Source: Bacteroides fragilis
GTDB lineage: Bacteria; Bacteroidota; Bacteroidia; Bacteroidales; Bacteroidaceae
Assembly (NCBI RefSeq): GCF_019583405.1
Contig: NZ_SZUU01000002.1
Coordinates: 496,001-560,000, forward strand
Direction of reading: 5' to 3'
Length of the DNA stretch: 64,000 nt
Part shown: in pieces, positions 45,546-54,905 of the stretch
Layout: every line of letters begins with the position of its first letter
How positions within the stretch are numbered: the first letter of the stretch is position 1
The notes under the pieces: model-generated
Told to the model about the DNA's origin: nothing
The model's database searches: none
Seen by the model: only the letters and a program-made list of their open reading frames with translations
Program-made: the position numbers and the translations under genes

Positions 45546-46724
45546 ATGGAAACATTCTACCGCACACATGCCTACCTTGTTGAGCACACCAATGCCCCGG
45601 TCCGCCGCGACTTGATGGACGAAATAAACTGGAGTGACCGACTGATTGGTATCAAAGGAACACGTGGCGTGGGAAAAACCACTTTCCTGCTTCAATACGC
45701 CAAAGAGAAATTCGGAACCGACCGTTCATGCCTCTTTATCAACATGAACAATTTCTATTTCTCCGGACACAGTATCGTCGACTTCGCCAATGAATTCCAG
45801 AAACGGGGCGGAAAGGTATTGCTGATCGACCAAGTATTCAAGCATCCCGACTGGAGCCGCGAATTGCGTATGTGCTACGACCGTTTCCCCAATCTGAAAA
45901 TTGTATTCACCGGTTCATCCGTCATGCGCCTCAAAGAAGAGAATCTGGAGTTGCGCGACATTGTGAAGAGCTACAACCTCCGGGGCTTTTCGTTCCGCGA
46001 ATTTCTGAACCTGCAAACAGGCATGAAATTCCGCCATTATACACTCGAAGAGATATTAAGCAGCCACGAACAGATAGCCAAGGGAGTACTTTCAAAGGTC
46101 CGCCCGTTGGATTATTTTCAAGACTACCTCCACCACGGTTTCTACCCCTTCTTCCTTGAGAAACGCAATTTCTCGGAGAATCTGCTCAAAACCATGAACA
46201 TGATGGTAGAAGTAGATATCCTGCTTATTAAACAAATTGAGCTAAAATATCTCTCAAAGATAAAAAAATTATTATATTTGTTGGCTGTAGACGGGCCGAA
46301 GGCCCCAAACGTAAGCCAATTGGCAAGCGACATACAAACATCACGCGCCACGGTGATGAATTACATCAAATATCTGGCCGACGCACGACTGATCAACCTG
46401 GTCTATCCCAAAGGGGAAGAATTCCCCAAGAAACCATCGAAGATTATGCTGCACAACCCCAATCTGATGTATTCCATCTACCCTGTAAAGGTGGAAGAAC
46501 AAGATGTGCTGGACACTTTCTTTGTAAACACGATGTGGAAAGACCATAAAGTGCACAAAGGTGACAAAAACACCTCGTTCATGGTAGACGAAGTGATGCC
46601 TTTCAAGATATGCTGCGAAGGGGCGAAGATCAAGAACAACCCCGGAGTGACATATGCTTTGCATAAGGCCGAAATTGGCCGTGGCAACCAGATACCTCTC
46701 TGGATGTTCGGTTTTTTATATTAA
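45546..46724 (+). CDS. AAA-type ATPase (AAA_14/DUF4143-like) with altered Walker B
   Basis: 392 residues. Walker A GTRGVGKTTF near 37-46. The Walker B region is KVLLIDQVFKHPDW (near 92), with Gln where the family normally has the catalytic Glu (LLIDEIHK). Sensor region IVFTGSSVMRLKEE. A winged-helix segment (QLASDIQTSRATVMNYIKYLADARLI) is followed by a C-terminal domain ending in the family signature IPLWMFGFLY; relatives often have a PD-D/ExK nuclease-like fold there. Role of this very common gut-bacterial family is unknown. The Glu-to-Gln change usually allows ATP binding but blocks hydrolysis. Confidence 0.85.
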   Translation: METFYRTHAYLVEHTNAPVRRDLMDEINWSDRLIGIKGTRGVGKTTFLLQYAKEKFGTDRSCLFINMNNFYFSGHSIVDFANEFQKRGGKVLLIDQVFKHPDWSRELRMCYDRFPNLKIVFTGSSVMRLKEENLELRDIVKSYNLRGFSFREFLNLQTGMKFRHYTLEEILSSHEQIAKGVLSKVRPLDYFQDYLHHGFYPFFLEKRNFSENLLKTMNMMVEVDILLIKQIELKYLSKIKKLLYLLAVDGPKAPNVSQLASDIQTSRATVMNYIKYLADARLINLVYPKGEEFPKKPSKIMLHNPNLMYSIYPVKVEEQDVLDTFFVNTMWKDHKVHKGDKNTSFMVDEVMPFKICCEGAKIKNNPGVTYALHKAEIGRGNQIPLWMFGFLY

Positions 46725-46742
46725 CATCTAATCTCAATCATT

Positions 46743-47303
46743 ATGGATTACGAAAAGCTTGAACAACTGAAACGCCTCCACGACAGCGGAGCGTTGAACG
46801 ATGAAGAATTTGAAAAAGAAAAGAAAAAGATATTGGATGAAGAAGATGCGGGTAAACCCACAACCGTACTCCCCATGGGACTGACGGAAAATACTTATCT
46901 GGCACTGATGAACTTCGCCATGTTCATACCGTATGTAGGCTGGATTACCCCCATTGTGCTTTGGATCATGGGCAAAGAGAGTTCCGCACCCGTCAACCGC
47001 CAAGGTAAATACATCCTGAACTGGTACATCAGTTGGTTTCTGTACAGCATCGTGCTGACGGTACTCTTCATCATATTCATATTCAGCGGCATAGTATCCA
47101 TAAGCGATATGAATTATGAGAACGACCAGAGTTCTCCATTGGCTGTCCTCTTGGGCATATTCGGCGGAGGAGCCGGTATTCTGCTTCTCCTGATACTCGG
47201 AGTAGGCTGTTTCCTGTGTCTGCTGTTCCCTATCATCGGAGGCATCAAAGGGCTGAACGGAAAAACATGGAAGTATCCGCTTTCCATACCGTTTTTGAAA
47301 TAA
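46743..47303 (+). CDS. SHOCT-domain DUF4870 membrane protein
   Basis: 186 residues. The N-terminal SHOCT motif (LEQLKRLHDSGALNDEEFEKEKKKIL, residues about 5-30) is a short helical oligomerisation module. A DUF4870-type membrane domain follows with about three or four helices (LALMNFAMFIPYVGWITPIVLW; WYISWFLYSIVLTVLFIIFIF; GGGAGILLLLILGVGCFLCLLFPI) and the family feature of a conserved Asn-Arg-Gln-Gly-Lys loop. Function unknown. It lies 18 bp after the ATPase gene, so the two are probably co-transcribed, and 36 bp before the PFOR gene. Confidence 0.82.
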   Translation: MDYEKLEQLKRLHDSGALNDEEFEKEKKKILDEEDAGKPTTVLPMGLTENTYLALMNFAMFIPYVGWITPIVLWIMGKESSAPVNRQGKYILNWYISWFLYSIVLTVLFIIFIFSGIVSISDMNYENDQSSPLAVLLGIFGGGAGILLLLILGVGCFLCLLFPIIGGIKGLNGKTWKYPLSIPFLK

Positions 47304-47339
47304 ACAAATAAATTACTTACTTAAATATTATTTTTAGTT

Positions 47340-50300
47340 ATGACTAAACAGAAGAAATTCATCACATGTGATGGTAACCAGGCCGCTGCGCATATCTCGT
47401 ATATGTTTTCAGAAGTAGCTGCCATTTACCCCATCACTCCTTCTTCTACGATGGCTGAATACGTAGACGAATGGGCTGCCGCAGGACGTAAGAACATCTT
47501 CGGCGAAACAGTATTGGTACAGGAAATGCAATCTGAAGGTGGTGCGGCAGGTGCTGTTCACGGTTCTCTTCAGGCCGGTGCACTGACTACTACTTACACT
47601 GCTTCTCAGGGTCTTCTTTTGATGATCCCGAACATGTATAAGATTGCCGGTGAGTTCCTGCCTTGCGTATTCCACGTATCGGCCCGTACACTGGCTTCTC
47701 ACGCACTGTGTATCTTCGGTGACCATCAGGACGTAATGTCTGCACGCCAGACAGGTTTCGCCATGTTGGCTGAAGGCTCTGTACAGGAAGTGATGGACTT
47801 GGCCGGTGTTGCACACCTTGCCACAATCAAAGCCCGCGTTCCTTTCATGAACTTCTTCGACGGTTTCCGTACTTCACACGAAATCCAGAAGATCGAAATG
47901 CTGGAAAACGAGGACCTCGCTCCGCTGGTTGACCAGGAAGCTCTTGCTGAATTCCGTGCCCGTGCGCTGAACCCGATGAATCCGGTTGCCCGTGGTATGG
48001 CCGAAAACCCTGACCACTTCTTCCAGCACCGCGAATCATGCAACAACTACTATGACGCTGTTCCTGCCATCGTTGAGGAATACATGAACGAGATTTCCAA
48101 GATCACAGGACGCAAATACGGTTTGTTCGACTACTGCGGAGCCGAAGATGCAGAACGCGTAATCATCGCCATGGGTTCTGTAACCGAAGCTGCCCGCGAA
48201 GCTATCGACTACCTGACCAGCCAGGGCGAGAAAGTAGGTTTGGTTGCAGTTCACTTGTACCGTCCGTTCTCTGCCAAACATTTCATGGCTGCCGTACCTA
48301 AGACTGCCAAAACAATCGCAGTACTCGATCGTACAAAAGAACCGGGTGCTAACGGCGAACCTCTGTATCTGGATGTTAAAGACTGCTTCTATGGCGCAGA
48401 AAATGCTCCGGTTATCGTAGGCGGTCGTTACGGTCTGGGTTCTAAAGATACTACTCCGGCACAAATCATCGCCGTATTCAAGAATCTGGCTATGCCGATG
48501 CCGAAAAACCACTTTACTATCGGTATCGTAGACGACGTAACTTTCACATCTCTTCCTCAGGAAGCAGAAATCGCTTTGGGCGGCGACAGCATGTTCGAAG
48601 CTAAATTCTACGGTTTGGGTGCTGACGGTACGGTAGGTGCCAACAAAAACTCAGTGAAGATTATCGGTGACAACACTGATAAACACTGTCAGGCCTACTT
48701 CTCTTACGACTCTAAGAAGTCAGGAGGTTTCACTTGCTCTCACCTGCGCTTTGGTGACGACCCTATCCGTTCTACTTATCTGGTAAACACTCCGAACTTT
48801 GTGGCTTGCCACGTTCAGGCTTACCTGCATATGTATGACGTAACCCGTGGTTTGCGTAAGAACGGTTCGTTCTTGCTGAACACCATCTGGGAAGGCGAAG
48901 AACTGGCAAAGAACCTGCCTAACAAAGTGAAGAAATACTTTGCACAGAACAACATCTCTGTATATTATATCAACGCAACCCAAATTGCACAGGAAATCGG
49001 TTTGGGCAACCGCACCAACACCATCCTCCAGTCTGCTTTCTTCCGTATCACAGGCGTGATCCCCGTAGACCAGGCTGTAGAACAGATGAAGAAATTCATC
49101 GTGAAATCTTACGGTAAGAAGGGTGAAGACGTTGTGAACAAGAACTACGCAGCTGTTGACCGCGGTGGCGAATACAAGACTTTGGCTGTTGACCCGGCTT
49201 GGGCTAACCTGCCGGATGATGCTAAAGTTGAAAACAACGACCCGGCATTCATCAACGAAGTGGTTCGTCCGATCAACGCTCAGGACGGAGACCTGCTGCC
49301 TGTATCTGCATTCAAGGGTATCGAAGACGGAACCTGGTATCAGGGTACTTCGAAATACGAAAAACGCGGTGTAGCTGCTTTCGTACCGGAATGGAACGCA
49401 GAAAACTGTATCCAGTGTAACAAGTGTGCTTATGTTTGTCCTCACGCTTCTATCCGTCCGTTTGTACTCGACGCAGAAGAGCAGAAAGGTGCAAGCTTCG
49501 AACAACTGAAAGCTGTAGGCAAAGCATTCGACGGCATGACATTCCGTATCCAGGTTGACGTTCTCGACTGTCTGGGTTGCGGTAACTGTGCCGACATCTG
49601 TCCGGGCAACCCGAAGAAGGGTGGCAAGGCTCTGACTATGAAACACCTTGAAAGCCAGTTGGCTCAGGCTGATAACTGGACTTACTGTGCAGACAACGTG
49701 AAGAGTAAACAACACTTGGTAGACATCAAGGCTAACGTGAAGAACTCTCAGTTCGCTACTCCATTGTTCGAATTCTCGGGAGCTTGCTCAGGTTGCGGTG
49801 AAACTCCGTATGTGAAACTGATTTCTCAGTTGTACGGTGATCGCGAAATGGTTGCCAACGCTACCGGATGTTCTTCTATCTACTCAGGTTCAGTACCTTC
49901 AACTCCATATACAACAAACGCAAAAGGACACGGTCCGGCTTGGGCTAACTCACTGTTCGAAGACTTCTGCGAATTTGGTTTGGGTATGGAACTCGCTAAC
50001 GAAAAGATGCGTGCACGCATCGTGAAGTTATTCAACGAAATCCTGGCAGCCGACAATGCTCCGGCTGAAGCTAAGGAAGTATTGAAAGCATGGATTGAAA
50101 ACATGTACGATGCAGACAAGACCAAAGAACTGGCTCCGCAGATCGAAGCAATCATCGAACAAGGTATTGCGGCAGGTTGCCCGATCAGCAAAGAGCTGAA
50201 AGGTCTGACTCAATACTTGGTTAAACGCAGCCAGTGGATCATTGGTGGTGACGGTGCTTCTTACGATATCGGTTACGGTGGTCTCGACCACGTTATCGCT

Positions 50301-50894
50301 TCGGGTAAGGACGTTAACATTCTGGTTCTGGATACAGAGGTTTACTCTAACACAGGTGGTCAGTCTTCTAAAGCCACTCCGGTGGGCGCCATCGCTAAAT
50401 TTGCCGCTTCTGGTAAACGCGTACGTAAGAAAGACCTCGGTCTGATGGCTACCACTTACGGTTATGTATATGTTGCACAGATCGCTATGGGTGCTGATCA
50501 GGCTCAGACCCTGAAAGCTATCCGCGAAGCTGAAGCATATCCCGGACCGTCACTCATCATCGCTTACGCTCCATGTATCAACCACGGTCTGAAAGCCGGT
50601 ATGGGTAAGAGCCAGGAAGAAGAAGAAAAAGCCGTTAAGTGCGGTTACTGGCACTTGTGGCGTTACAACCCGGCTCTGGAAGCTGAAGGCAAGAATCCGT
50701 TCACGTTGGATAGCAAAGAACCGAACTGGGACGACTTCAAAGGCTTCCTGAAAGGCGAAGTTCGTTACGCATCGGTTATGAAACAGTATCCTGCAGAAGC
50801 AGAAGAACTGTTCCAGGCTGCCGAGGACAACGCTAAGTGGCGTTACAACAACTACAAGCGTCTGGCCAACCAGGCTTGGGGTGTTGCTGAATGA
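47340..50894 (+). CDS. nifJ: Pyruvate:ferredoxin (flavodoxin) oxidoreductase
   Basis: 1184 residues, the one-chain form. Order: pyrimidine-binding domain (YPITPSSTMAEYVDEWAA), transketolase C-like domain, gamma domain, two 4Fe-4S sites (CIQCNKCAYVCP from Cys690; CLGCGNCADICPGNP), and the thiamine-diphosphate domain with ACSGCGETPY and GDGASYDIGYGGLDHV..NTGGQSSKATP. Reaction: pyruvate + CoA + oxidised ferredoxin gives acetyl-CoA, CO2 and reduced ferredoxin; it is the central pyruvate-oxidising step in anaerobes and in Bacteroides is linked to metronidazole activation. Codon use is more uniform (GGT, CGT, GTA) than in neighbouring genes, as in highly expressed genes. Confidence 0.97.
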   Translation: MTKQKKFITCDGNQAAAHISYMFSEVAAIYPITPSSTMAEYVDEWAAAGRKNIFGETVLVQEMQSEGGAAGAVHGSLQAGALTTTYTASQGLLLMIPNMYKIAGEFLPCVFHVSARTLASHALCIFGDHQDVMSARQTGFAMLAEGSVQEVMDLAGVAHLATIKARVPFMNFFDGFRTSHEIQKIEMLENEDLAPLVDQEALAEFRARALNPMNPVARGMAENPDHFFQHRESCNNYYDAVPAIVEEYMNEISKITGRKYGLFDYCGAEDAERVIIAMGSVTEAAREAIDYLTSQGEKVGLVAVHLYRPFSAKHFMAAVPKTAKTIAVLDRTKEPGANGEPLYLDVKDCFYGAENAPVIVGGRYGLGSKDTTPAQIIAVFKNLAMPMPKNHFTIGIVDDVTFTSLPQEAEIALGGDSMFEAKFYGLGADGTVGANKNSVKIIGDNTDKHCQAYFSYDSKKSGGFTCSHLRFGDDPIRSTYLVNTPNFVACHVQAYLHMYDVTRGLRKNGSFLLNTIWEGEELAKNLPNKVKKYFAQNNISVYYINATQIAQEIGLGNRTNTILQSAFFRITGVIPVDQAVEQMKKFIVKSYGKKGEDVVNKNYAAVDRGGEYKTLAVDPAWANLPDDAKVENNDPAFINEVVRPINAQDGDLLPVSAFKGIEDGTWYQGTSKYEKRGVAAFVPEWNAENCIQCNKCAYVCPHASIRPFVLDAEEQKGASFEQLKAVGKAFDGMTFRIQVDVLDCLGCGNCADICPGNPKKGGKALTMKHLESQLAQADNWTYCADNVKSKQHLVDIKANVKNSQFATPLFEFSGACSGCGETPYVKLISQLYGDREMVANATGCSSIYSGSVPSTPYTTNAKGHGPAWANSLFEDFCEFGLGMELANEKMRARIVKLFNEILAADNAPAEAKEVLKAWIENMYDADKTKELAPQIEAIIEQGIAAGCPISKELKGLTQYLVKRSQWIIGGDGASYDIGYGGLDHVIASGKDVNILVLDTEVYSNTGGQSSKATPVGAIAKFAASGKRVRKKDLGLMATTYGYVYVAQIAMGADQAQTLKAIREAEAYPGPSLIIAYAPCINHGLKAGMGKSQEEEEKAVKCGYWHLWRYNPALEAEGKNPFTLDSKEPNWDDFKGFLKGEVRYASVMKQYPAEAEELFQAAEDNAKWRYNNYKRLANQAWGVAE

Positions 50895-50918
50895 TCTTTG
50901 ATCAGATAATATAACTCT

Positions 50919-50960
50919 CAAAGGGGGGAAGGGACTAAAATAGGTTCTTTTCCCCTTTTT
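50919..50960 (+). terminator. Terminator after the PFOR gene
   Basis: AAAGGGGGGAAG pairs with CTTTTCCCCTTTT across a short loop, followed by T residues. Confidence 0.75.
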
Positions 50961-50980
50961 GCCAAATAGAAATGAATAGG

Positions 50981-51076
50981 TTTCACCACAGATTACACAG
51001 ATTAACACAGAACTCTTAATTCGATATATTGACGAGATAAATTATCAATCTGTGTTAATCCGTGTAATCTGTGGTG
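50981..51076. repeat. Palindromic repeat, copy 10 (CACAGATTA subtype)
   Basis: TTTCACCACAGATTACACAG plus ATTAACACAGA pairs with TCTGTGTTAATCCGTGTAAT then CTGTGGTG. The loop end AGATAAATTATCAATCTGTG matches copy 9. It ends 19 nt before the GNAT start codon. Confidence 0.9.
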
Positions 51077-51095
51077 CCCCCCAAACGGAATAATT

Positions 51096-51599
51096 ATGAA
51101 TATAACCATACGACCAACCCGACTTGAAGAACTCGACCAAGTGATGCCATTCTACGAACGTGCCCGCCGCTTTATGGCTGCCAATGGCAATGCCAACCAG
51201 TGGATCAACGGATACCCCGCTTCCGACGACATCCGGCAAGACATAGAAAACGGGGACAGTTATGTATTTGTAAATGAAAACGGGGAGTTGGAAGGTTGCT
51301 TTACCTTCATCCGGGGAGAGGACCCCAACTATAAAGTTATCAAAGACGGCGCTTGGCTCAACGATGCCCCTTACGGGGTAATCCATCGCATCGCATCCGG
51401 CGGACGGGTAAAGGGATTGATGGACTTATGCCTGGAATGGTGTTCGTCCCGCTGTCCGAACCTGCGTGTAGACACTCACCGTGACAATAAAGTTCTCCAA
51501 AACATTCTCTTGAAGAACGGTTTCACCTATTGTGGCATCATTTATGTGAAGAACGGTACGGAACGGCTTGCCTACCAACGCACCGCCGTTACCCGATAG
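51096..51599 (+). CDS. GNAT-family acetyltransferase
   Basis: 167 residues. N-terminal strand ITIRPTRLEELDQVMPFYERAR, a central beta-bulge region (VFVNENGELEGCFTFI) and acetyl-CoA loop region IHRIASGGRVKGLMDLCLEW (A-motif form -R/H-A/G-xx-G-), then VDTHRDNKVLQNILLKNGFTYCG, the usual alpha4-beta6 segment. Likely cytoplasmic N-acetyltransferase; substrate unknown. No operon partner: repeat upstream, convergent opuAC-like gene downstream. Confidence 0.88.
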   Translation: MNITIRPTRLEELDQVMPFYERARRFMAANGNANQWINGYPASDDIRQDIENGDSYVFVNENGELEGCFTFIRGEDPNYKVIKDGAWLNDAPYGVIHRIASGGRVKGLMDLCLEWCSSRCPNLRVDTHRDNKVLQNILLKNGFTYCGIIYVKNGTERLAYQRTAVTR

Positions 51600-51640
51600 A
51601 CAGAACTCAGAAGTTGGATTCCCAGACACACATATACCGC

Positions 51641-52498
51641 TTATGATTCAGGAATCCAGCTTTCTACCAGTTCCCGATGTTCGTCACGCCATTTCCGGAC
51701 AAGGTCTTCTTCGTCCATCCGTGCATCTTTCAATGCTTTCATCAACGAACTAATCTCTTCTGTAGTGAATTTAATATTGCTGAAAAACTTTGCCGCAAAA
51801 GGATCTTTCTCCGTAAATCCTTTCCATCCGACGACATAGATAGATTCCACATTCCCATAAGTACCTTTCGGATCATGCAGGAACTTCAGGGGATAGCGGT
51901 CGAACATCCAATGCGGTGTCCATCCGGTGATGACGATCCACGATTCTTTATCCATGGCTTTCTGCAAGGAAGCCAACATGGTAGAGCTACTGGAAGTAAG
52001 CAACTTATATCCATTGAGCCCATAGTCCGCAATAGCCTTATCCGTAGTTTTCATAATGCCCGCTCCGGCATCGATCCCGACAATCTCAGAAGAGAATTGC
52101 CCTTTATGGGAAGCGAGTTCTCCGATTGAGTCGATACTGACGTACTGAGGCACTACCAGCCCGACCCTTGCACTGTCATATACCTCACCGATAAACTCGA
52201 TCTGATCGCCATACTGATCCATGTAGTCTTTCATCGTCACAGGCAGCCAGGCATCCATAAACACATCCGCTTTCCGACGCGAAACCGACGCGAAGATGGG
52301 GGCCACATCCGCATTGAGCAGTTCTACCTCATACCCCTGCTCTTCCAGCACCACTTTGGCCAGATGACTCATGGCAATGCCCTCCAGCCAGTTGGCATAG
52401 GCGATGCTTATCTTCTTTTTCCCGGTATCCGGGTTACAGGCCGTACACATCACGGCCAGTAACAACAACAAACTTCCTATTATCCTATATTTCCGCAT
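51641..52498 (-). CDS. Glycine betaine-type ABC transporter substrate-binding lipoprotein
   Basis: 285 residues. Lipobox CTA-C21. OpuAC/ProX fold with ANWLEGIAMSHLAKVVLEEQGYEVEL, FASVSRRKADVFMDAWLP and WIVITGWTPHWMFDRYPLKFL; the Trp residues in these places form the aromatic box that holds quaternary amines in the family. It captures glycine betaine, proline betaine or a similar compatible solute in the periplasm and hands it to the permease gene 18 bp upstream. Last gene of the three-gene unit. Confidence 0.88.
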   Translation of the reverse strand: MRKYRIIGSLLLLLAVMCTACNPDTGKKKISIAYANWLEGIAMSHLAKVVLEEQGYEVELLNADVAPIFASVSRRKADVFMDAWLPVTMKDYMDQYGDQIEFIGEVYDSARVGLVVPQYVSIDSIGELASHKGQFSSEIVGIDAGAGIMKTTDKAIADYGLNGYKLLTSSSSTMLASLQKAMDKESWIVITGWTPHWMFDRYPLKFLHDPKGTYGNVESIYVVGWKGFTEKDPFAAKFFSNIKFTTEEISSLMKALKDARMDEEDLVRKWRDEHRELVESWIPES

Positions 52499-52516
52499 AT
52501 TGATTCTTTCTCCTTT

Positions 52517-53341
52517 CTATTTTTTGTTCTTACGACGAACCATCCCCTGAGTAATCCGGTCCAAAATAATTGCCAGTATCACAACCGCTATACCTCCTTC
52601 AAAGCCCAAACCGATTTTCATCTGGGTAATACCCTTCAGAACGATTTCACCCAAGCCGCCTGCCGCAATCATAGCTGCAATGACAACCATGGAAAGAGAC
52701 ATCATAATCGTCTGGTTCACTCCGGTCAGGATAGTGGGCAAGGCCAGAGGCAACTGCACTTTATAAAGCAGCTGCCACCGGGTGGCCCCGAACGAACGCG
52801 AAGCCTCTACCACATTCTTCGGTACCTGGCGAATGCCAAGTCCCGTCAGCCGAATCACCGGAGGCATTGCAAAGATGATGGTGGCAAACACTCCCGGCAC
52901 CACCCCCAGCCCGAAAAACAGGACGGCAGGTATCAGGTAGACAAAGGCAGGCATGGTCTGCATCAGGTCCAGTATGGGGTGTATCACTTTCTCCGCACGG
53001 TTACTGTTTGCCGTCCACACCCCGATGGGCACCCCCACGATAAGGGCGAGACAAGTAGATGACAGCACCAGTGCCAATGTCTGCATGGTGGCCTCCCAAA
53101 AGCCCATACCGTAGATAAGCAGCAACCCTAAAAGGGTGAAAACCGCTACCCCGCGCCCGGCCTTCATCCATGCCAGCAACACCATTGCAGCAATGGTCAG
53201 ATAAAAGGGGATACCAAACAAGATATGCTGAAACCCATTGATAAAACTGCCGATGCCCAGATTCAGCGCATCGAAAAAAGCGGAGAAGTGTATCATCATC
53301 CAGTTGATGAGTTCTTCAATATATTGTCCTATGTTGATCAT
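52517..53341 (-). CDS. Glycine betaine-type ABC transporter permease
   Basis: 274 residues, about six or seven membrane helices. BPD-type permease loop VVEASRSFGATRWQLLYKVQLPLALPTILTG holds the EAA motif that contacts the ATPase. N-terminal part FDALNLGIGSFINGFQHIL resembles ProW/OpuAB. Its start codon overlaps the stop of the ATPase gene by 4 bp (ATGA), showing translational coupling. Confidence 0.9.
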   Translation of the reverse strand: MINIGQYIEELINWMMIHFSAFFDALNLGIGSFINGFQHILFGIPFYLTIAAMVLLAWMKAGRGVAVFTLLGLLLIYGMGFWEATMQTLALVLSSTCLALIVGVPIGVWTANSNRAEKVIHPILDLMQTMPAFVYLIPAVLFFGLGVVPGVFATIIFAMPPVIRLTGLGIRQVPKNVVEASRSFGATRWQLLYKVQLPLALPTILTGVNQTIMMSLSMVVIAAMIAAGGLGEIVLKGITQMKIGLGFEGGIAVVILAIILDRITQGMVRRKNKK

Positions 53342-54564
53342 AATTCTATTGCATTTTGAATAATTTCATTGATTTCCTGTTTGTTCTTTCCGGTCACTTC
53401 GAAAATGAGCGATGACAAGGGGACGACTCCCTGAAATTCACGGCCTTCGTTCACCACCCAGATAGGAGAATTGGTTTTAGTCATCAATGGCAGGATATCT
53501 TCCAATATCGTATCTCCCAGCACCGAATGCACTTCTTCGCGAACGACCGACTCTATTGACTTCACCTGCTCTTTACGCAACCGGAGCAAATCCTTTAAAC
53601 GCACCTCTCCCACCAACACATTGTTTGCATCTACCACAGGCAACACGGTCAGATTATGTTCGAACATTTTACGGATCAGAACTTCCGGCCCTTCTTTCTT
53701 CAACCGGGCCACGAGGGGTTTATCAACCATCACCGAAGAGGCAGTAATGATCTTGCTACGATCCACACTCTCCACGAAGCGTTCCACATAAGCATTCGCC
53801 GGCTCTGTCAGAATCTCCTCCGAAGTACCTACCTGCACCACTTCCCCATCCTTCATGATGGCAATCCGGTCGCCCAGCTTGATGGCTTCATTCAAATCGT
53901 GAGTAATAAACACAATGGTCTTTTTCATTTTAGACTGTAAAGTCAGCAATTCATCCTGCATTTGTATACGGATCAAAGGATCGAGGGCGGAAAAAGCTTC
54001 ATCCATCAGCAGCACTTCGGGATCGTTGGCCAGAGCACGGGCCAGCCCGACGCGTTGCTGCATCCCGCCGGACAGTTCGCCGACCATCTGATTCTCGTAA
54101 CCTTTCAAACCCACCAACTGCATACTTTCCATCGCCCTGTGCTCACGTTCCTGTTTTTTCACTCCTTGCAGCTCCAGCCCGAAAGCTATGTTATGCAACA
54201 CCGAACGATGGGGCAACAGTCCGAAATGCTGGAACACCATAGCCAGTTCTTTTCTCCGAATACGGAGCAGCTCTTTATCGGTAACATTCGAAATATCTCT
54301 TCCATTGATGATTACCTCACCGGAAGTAGGTTTTATCAATCGGTTGATACAACGCAGCAAAGTGGATTTCCCACTCCCCGAAAGTCCCATAATCACAAAT
54401 ATCTCTCCCTCCTGGACAGAGAGGTTTGCGTCTTTTACGGCAACCGTGCATCCGGTTTCCTTTAAGATCTCACTCTTGCTCTTTCCTTCTTTCAACATAC
54501 GTAAAGCATGCTGCTTGTCGTTGCCAAAAATGAGATACAAGTCTTTAATCGTTATTTTACTCAT
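53338..54564 (-). CDS. Glycine betaine-type ABC transporter ATPase with CBS domains
   Basis: 408 residues. ABC domain: Walker [10 protein letters not shown] near 58-66, signature LSGGMQQRVGLARAL, Walker B VLLMDEAFSALDP, H-loop FITHDLNEA. A tandem CBS pair follows (about 285-400), as in ProV/OpuAA, where it senses ionic strength and gates transport. The N-terminal extension IKDLYLIFGNDKQHALRMLKEGKSKSEILKETG is typical of this subfamily. First gene of the importer operon; osmotic-stress protection is the expected role. Confidence 0.92.
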   Translation of the reverse strand: MSKITIKDLYLIFGNDKQHALRMLKEGKSKSEILKETGCTVAVKDANLSVQEGEIFVIMGLSGSGKSTLLRCINRLIKPTSGEVIINGRDISNVTDKELLRIRRKELAMVFQHFGLLPHRSVLHNIAFGLELQGVKKQEREHRAMESMQLVGLKGYENQMVGELSGGMQQRVGLARALANDPEVLLMDEAFSALDPLIRIQMQDELLTLQSKMKKTIVFITHDLNEAIKLGDRIAIMKDGEVVQVGTSEEILTEPANAYVERFVESVDRSKIITASSVMVDKPLVARLKKEGPEVLIRKMFEHNLTVLPVVDANNVLVGEVRLKDLLRLRKEQVKSIESVVREEVHSVLGDTILEDILPLMTKTNSPIWVVNEGREFQGVVPLSSLIFEVTGKNKQEINEIIQNAIEL

Positions 54565-54905
54565 ACATAATAGGGTTTAGATTATTAAAAAACGGACCGG
54601 GCGGCCTACACACACGAAAACAAACACTTCTTTATAGTAAAAAAGTTGATACCGGAAAACAACGGTCGTGTTGTTCCCCCGGTCAAATATGATTTCTTAA
54701 CCCGGTTATTACAGACAGGATTCCTGTCAACAGATAGTTACTATATCCCGAAAGTCAAATTCACATCCATACACAGGTATTACCCAAAGATGTGTGTACG
54801 GACAATTAAATAAACAAGCCGAGCGTTCAAATAGTTCATCACATTATTTTCGATGAACACGCCGCATGTACATAAACTGCCACAAGAAGGCCGGCATCAC
54901 CCCAC
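54565..54905. other. 341-base gap upstream of the betaine importer
   Basis: No ORF. Two structures: a hairpin at 54651-54683 (ACCGG..AACAAC / GTTGTT..CCGGT), about 90 nt before the importer start, and a perfect 15-base palindrome GACAGGATTCCTGTC at 54724-54738. Near-matches to the -7 box (CATATTTG, CATCTTTG on the minus strand) start with C, so no promoter is called. Confidence 0.5.

Noticed and set aside
46268..46282. TATATTTG inside the AAA ATPase gene
   Set aside because: Matches the -7 box but lies within coding sequence, has no -33 partner and no gene start follows nearby.
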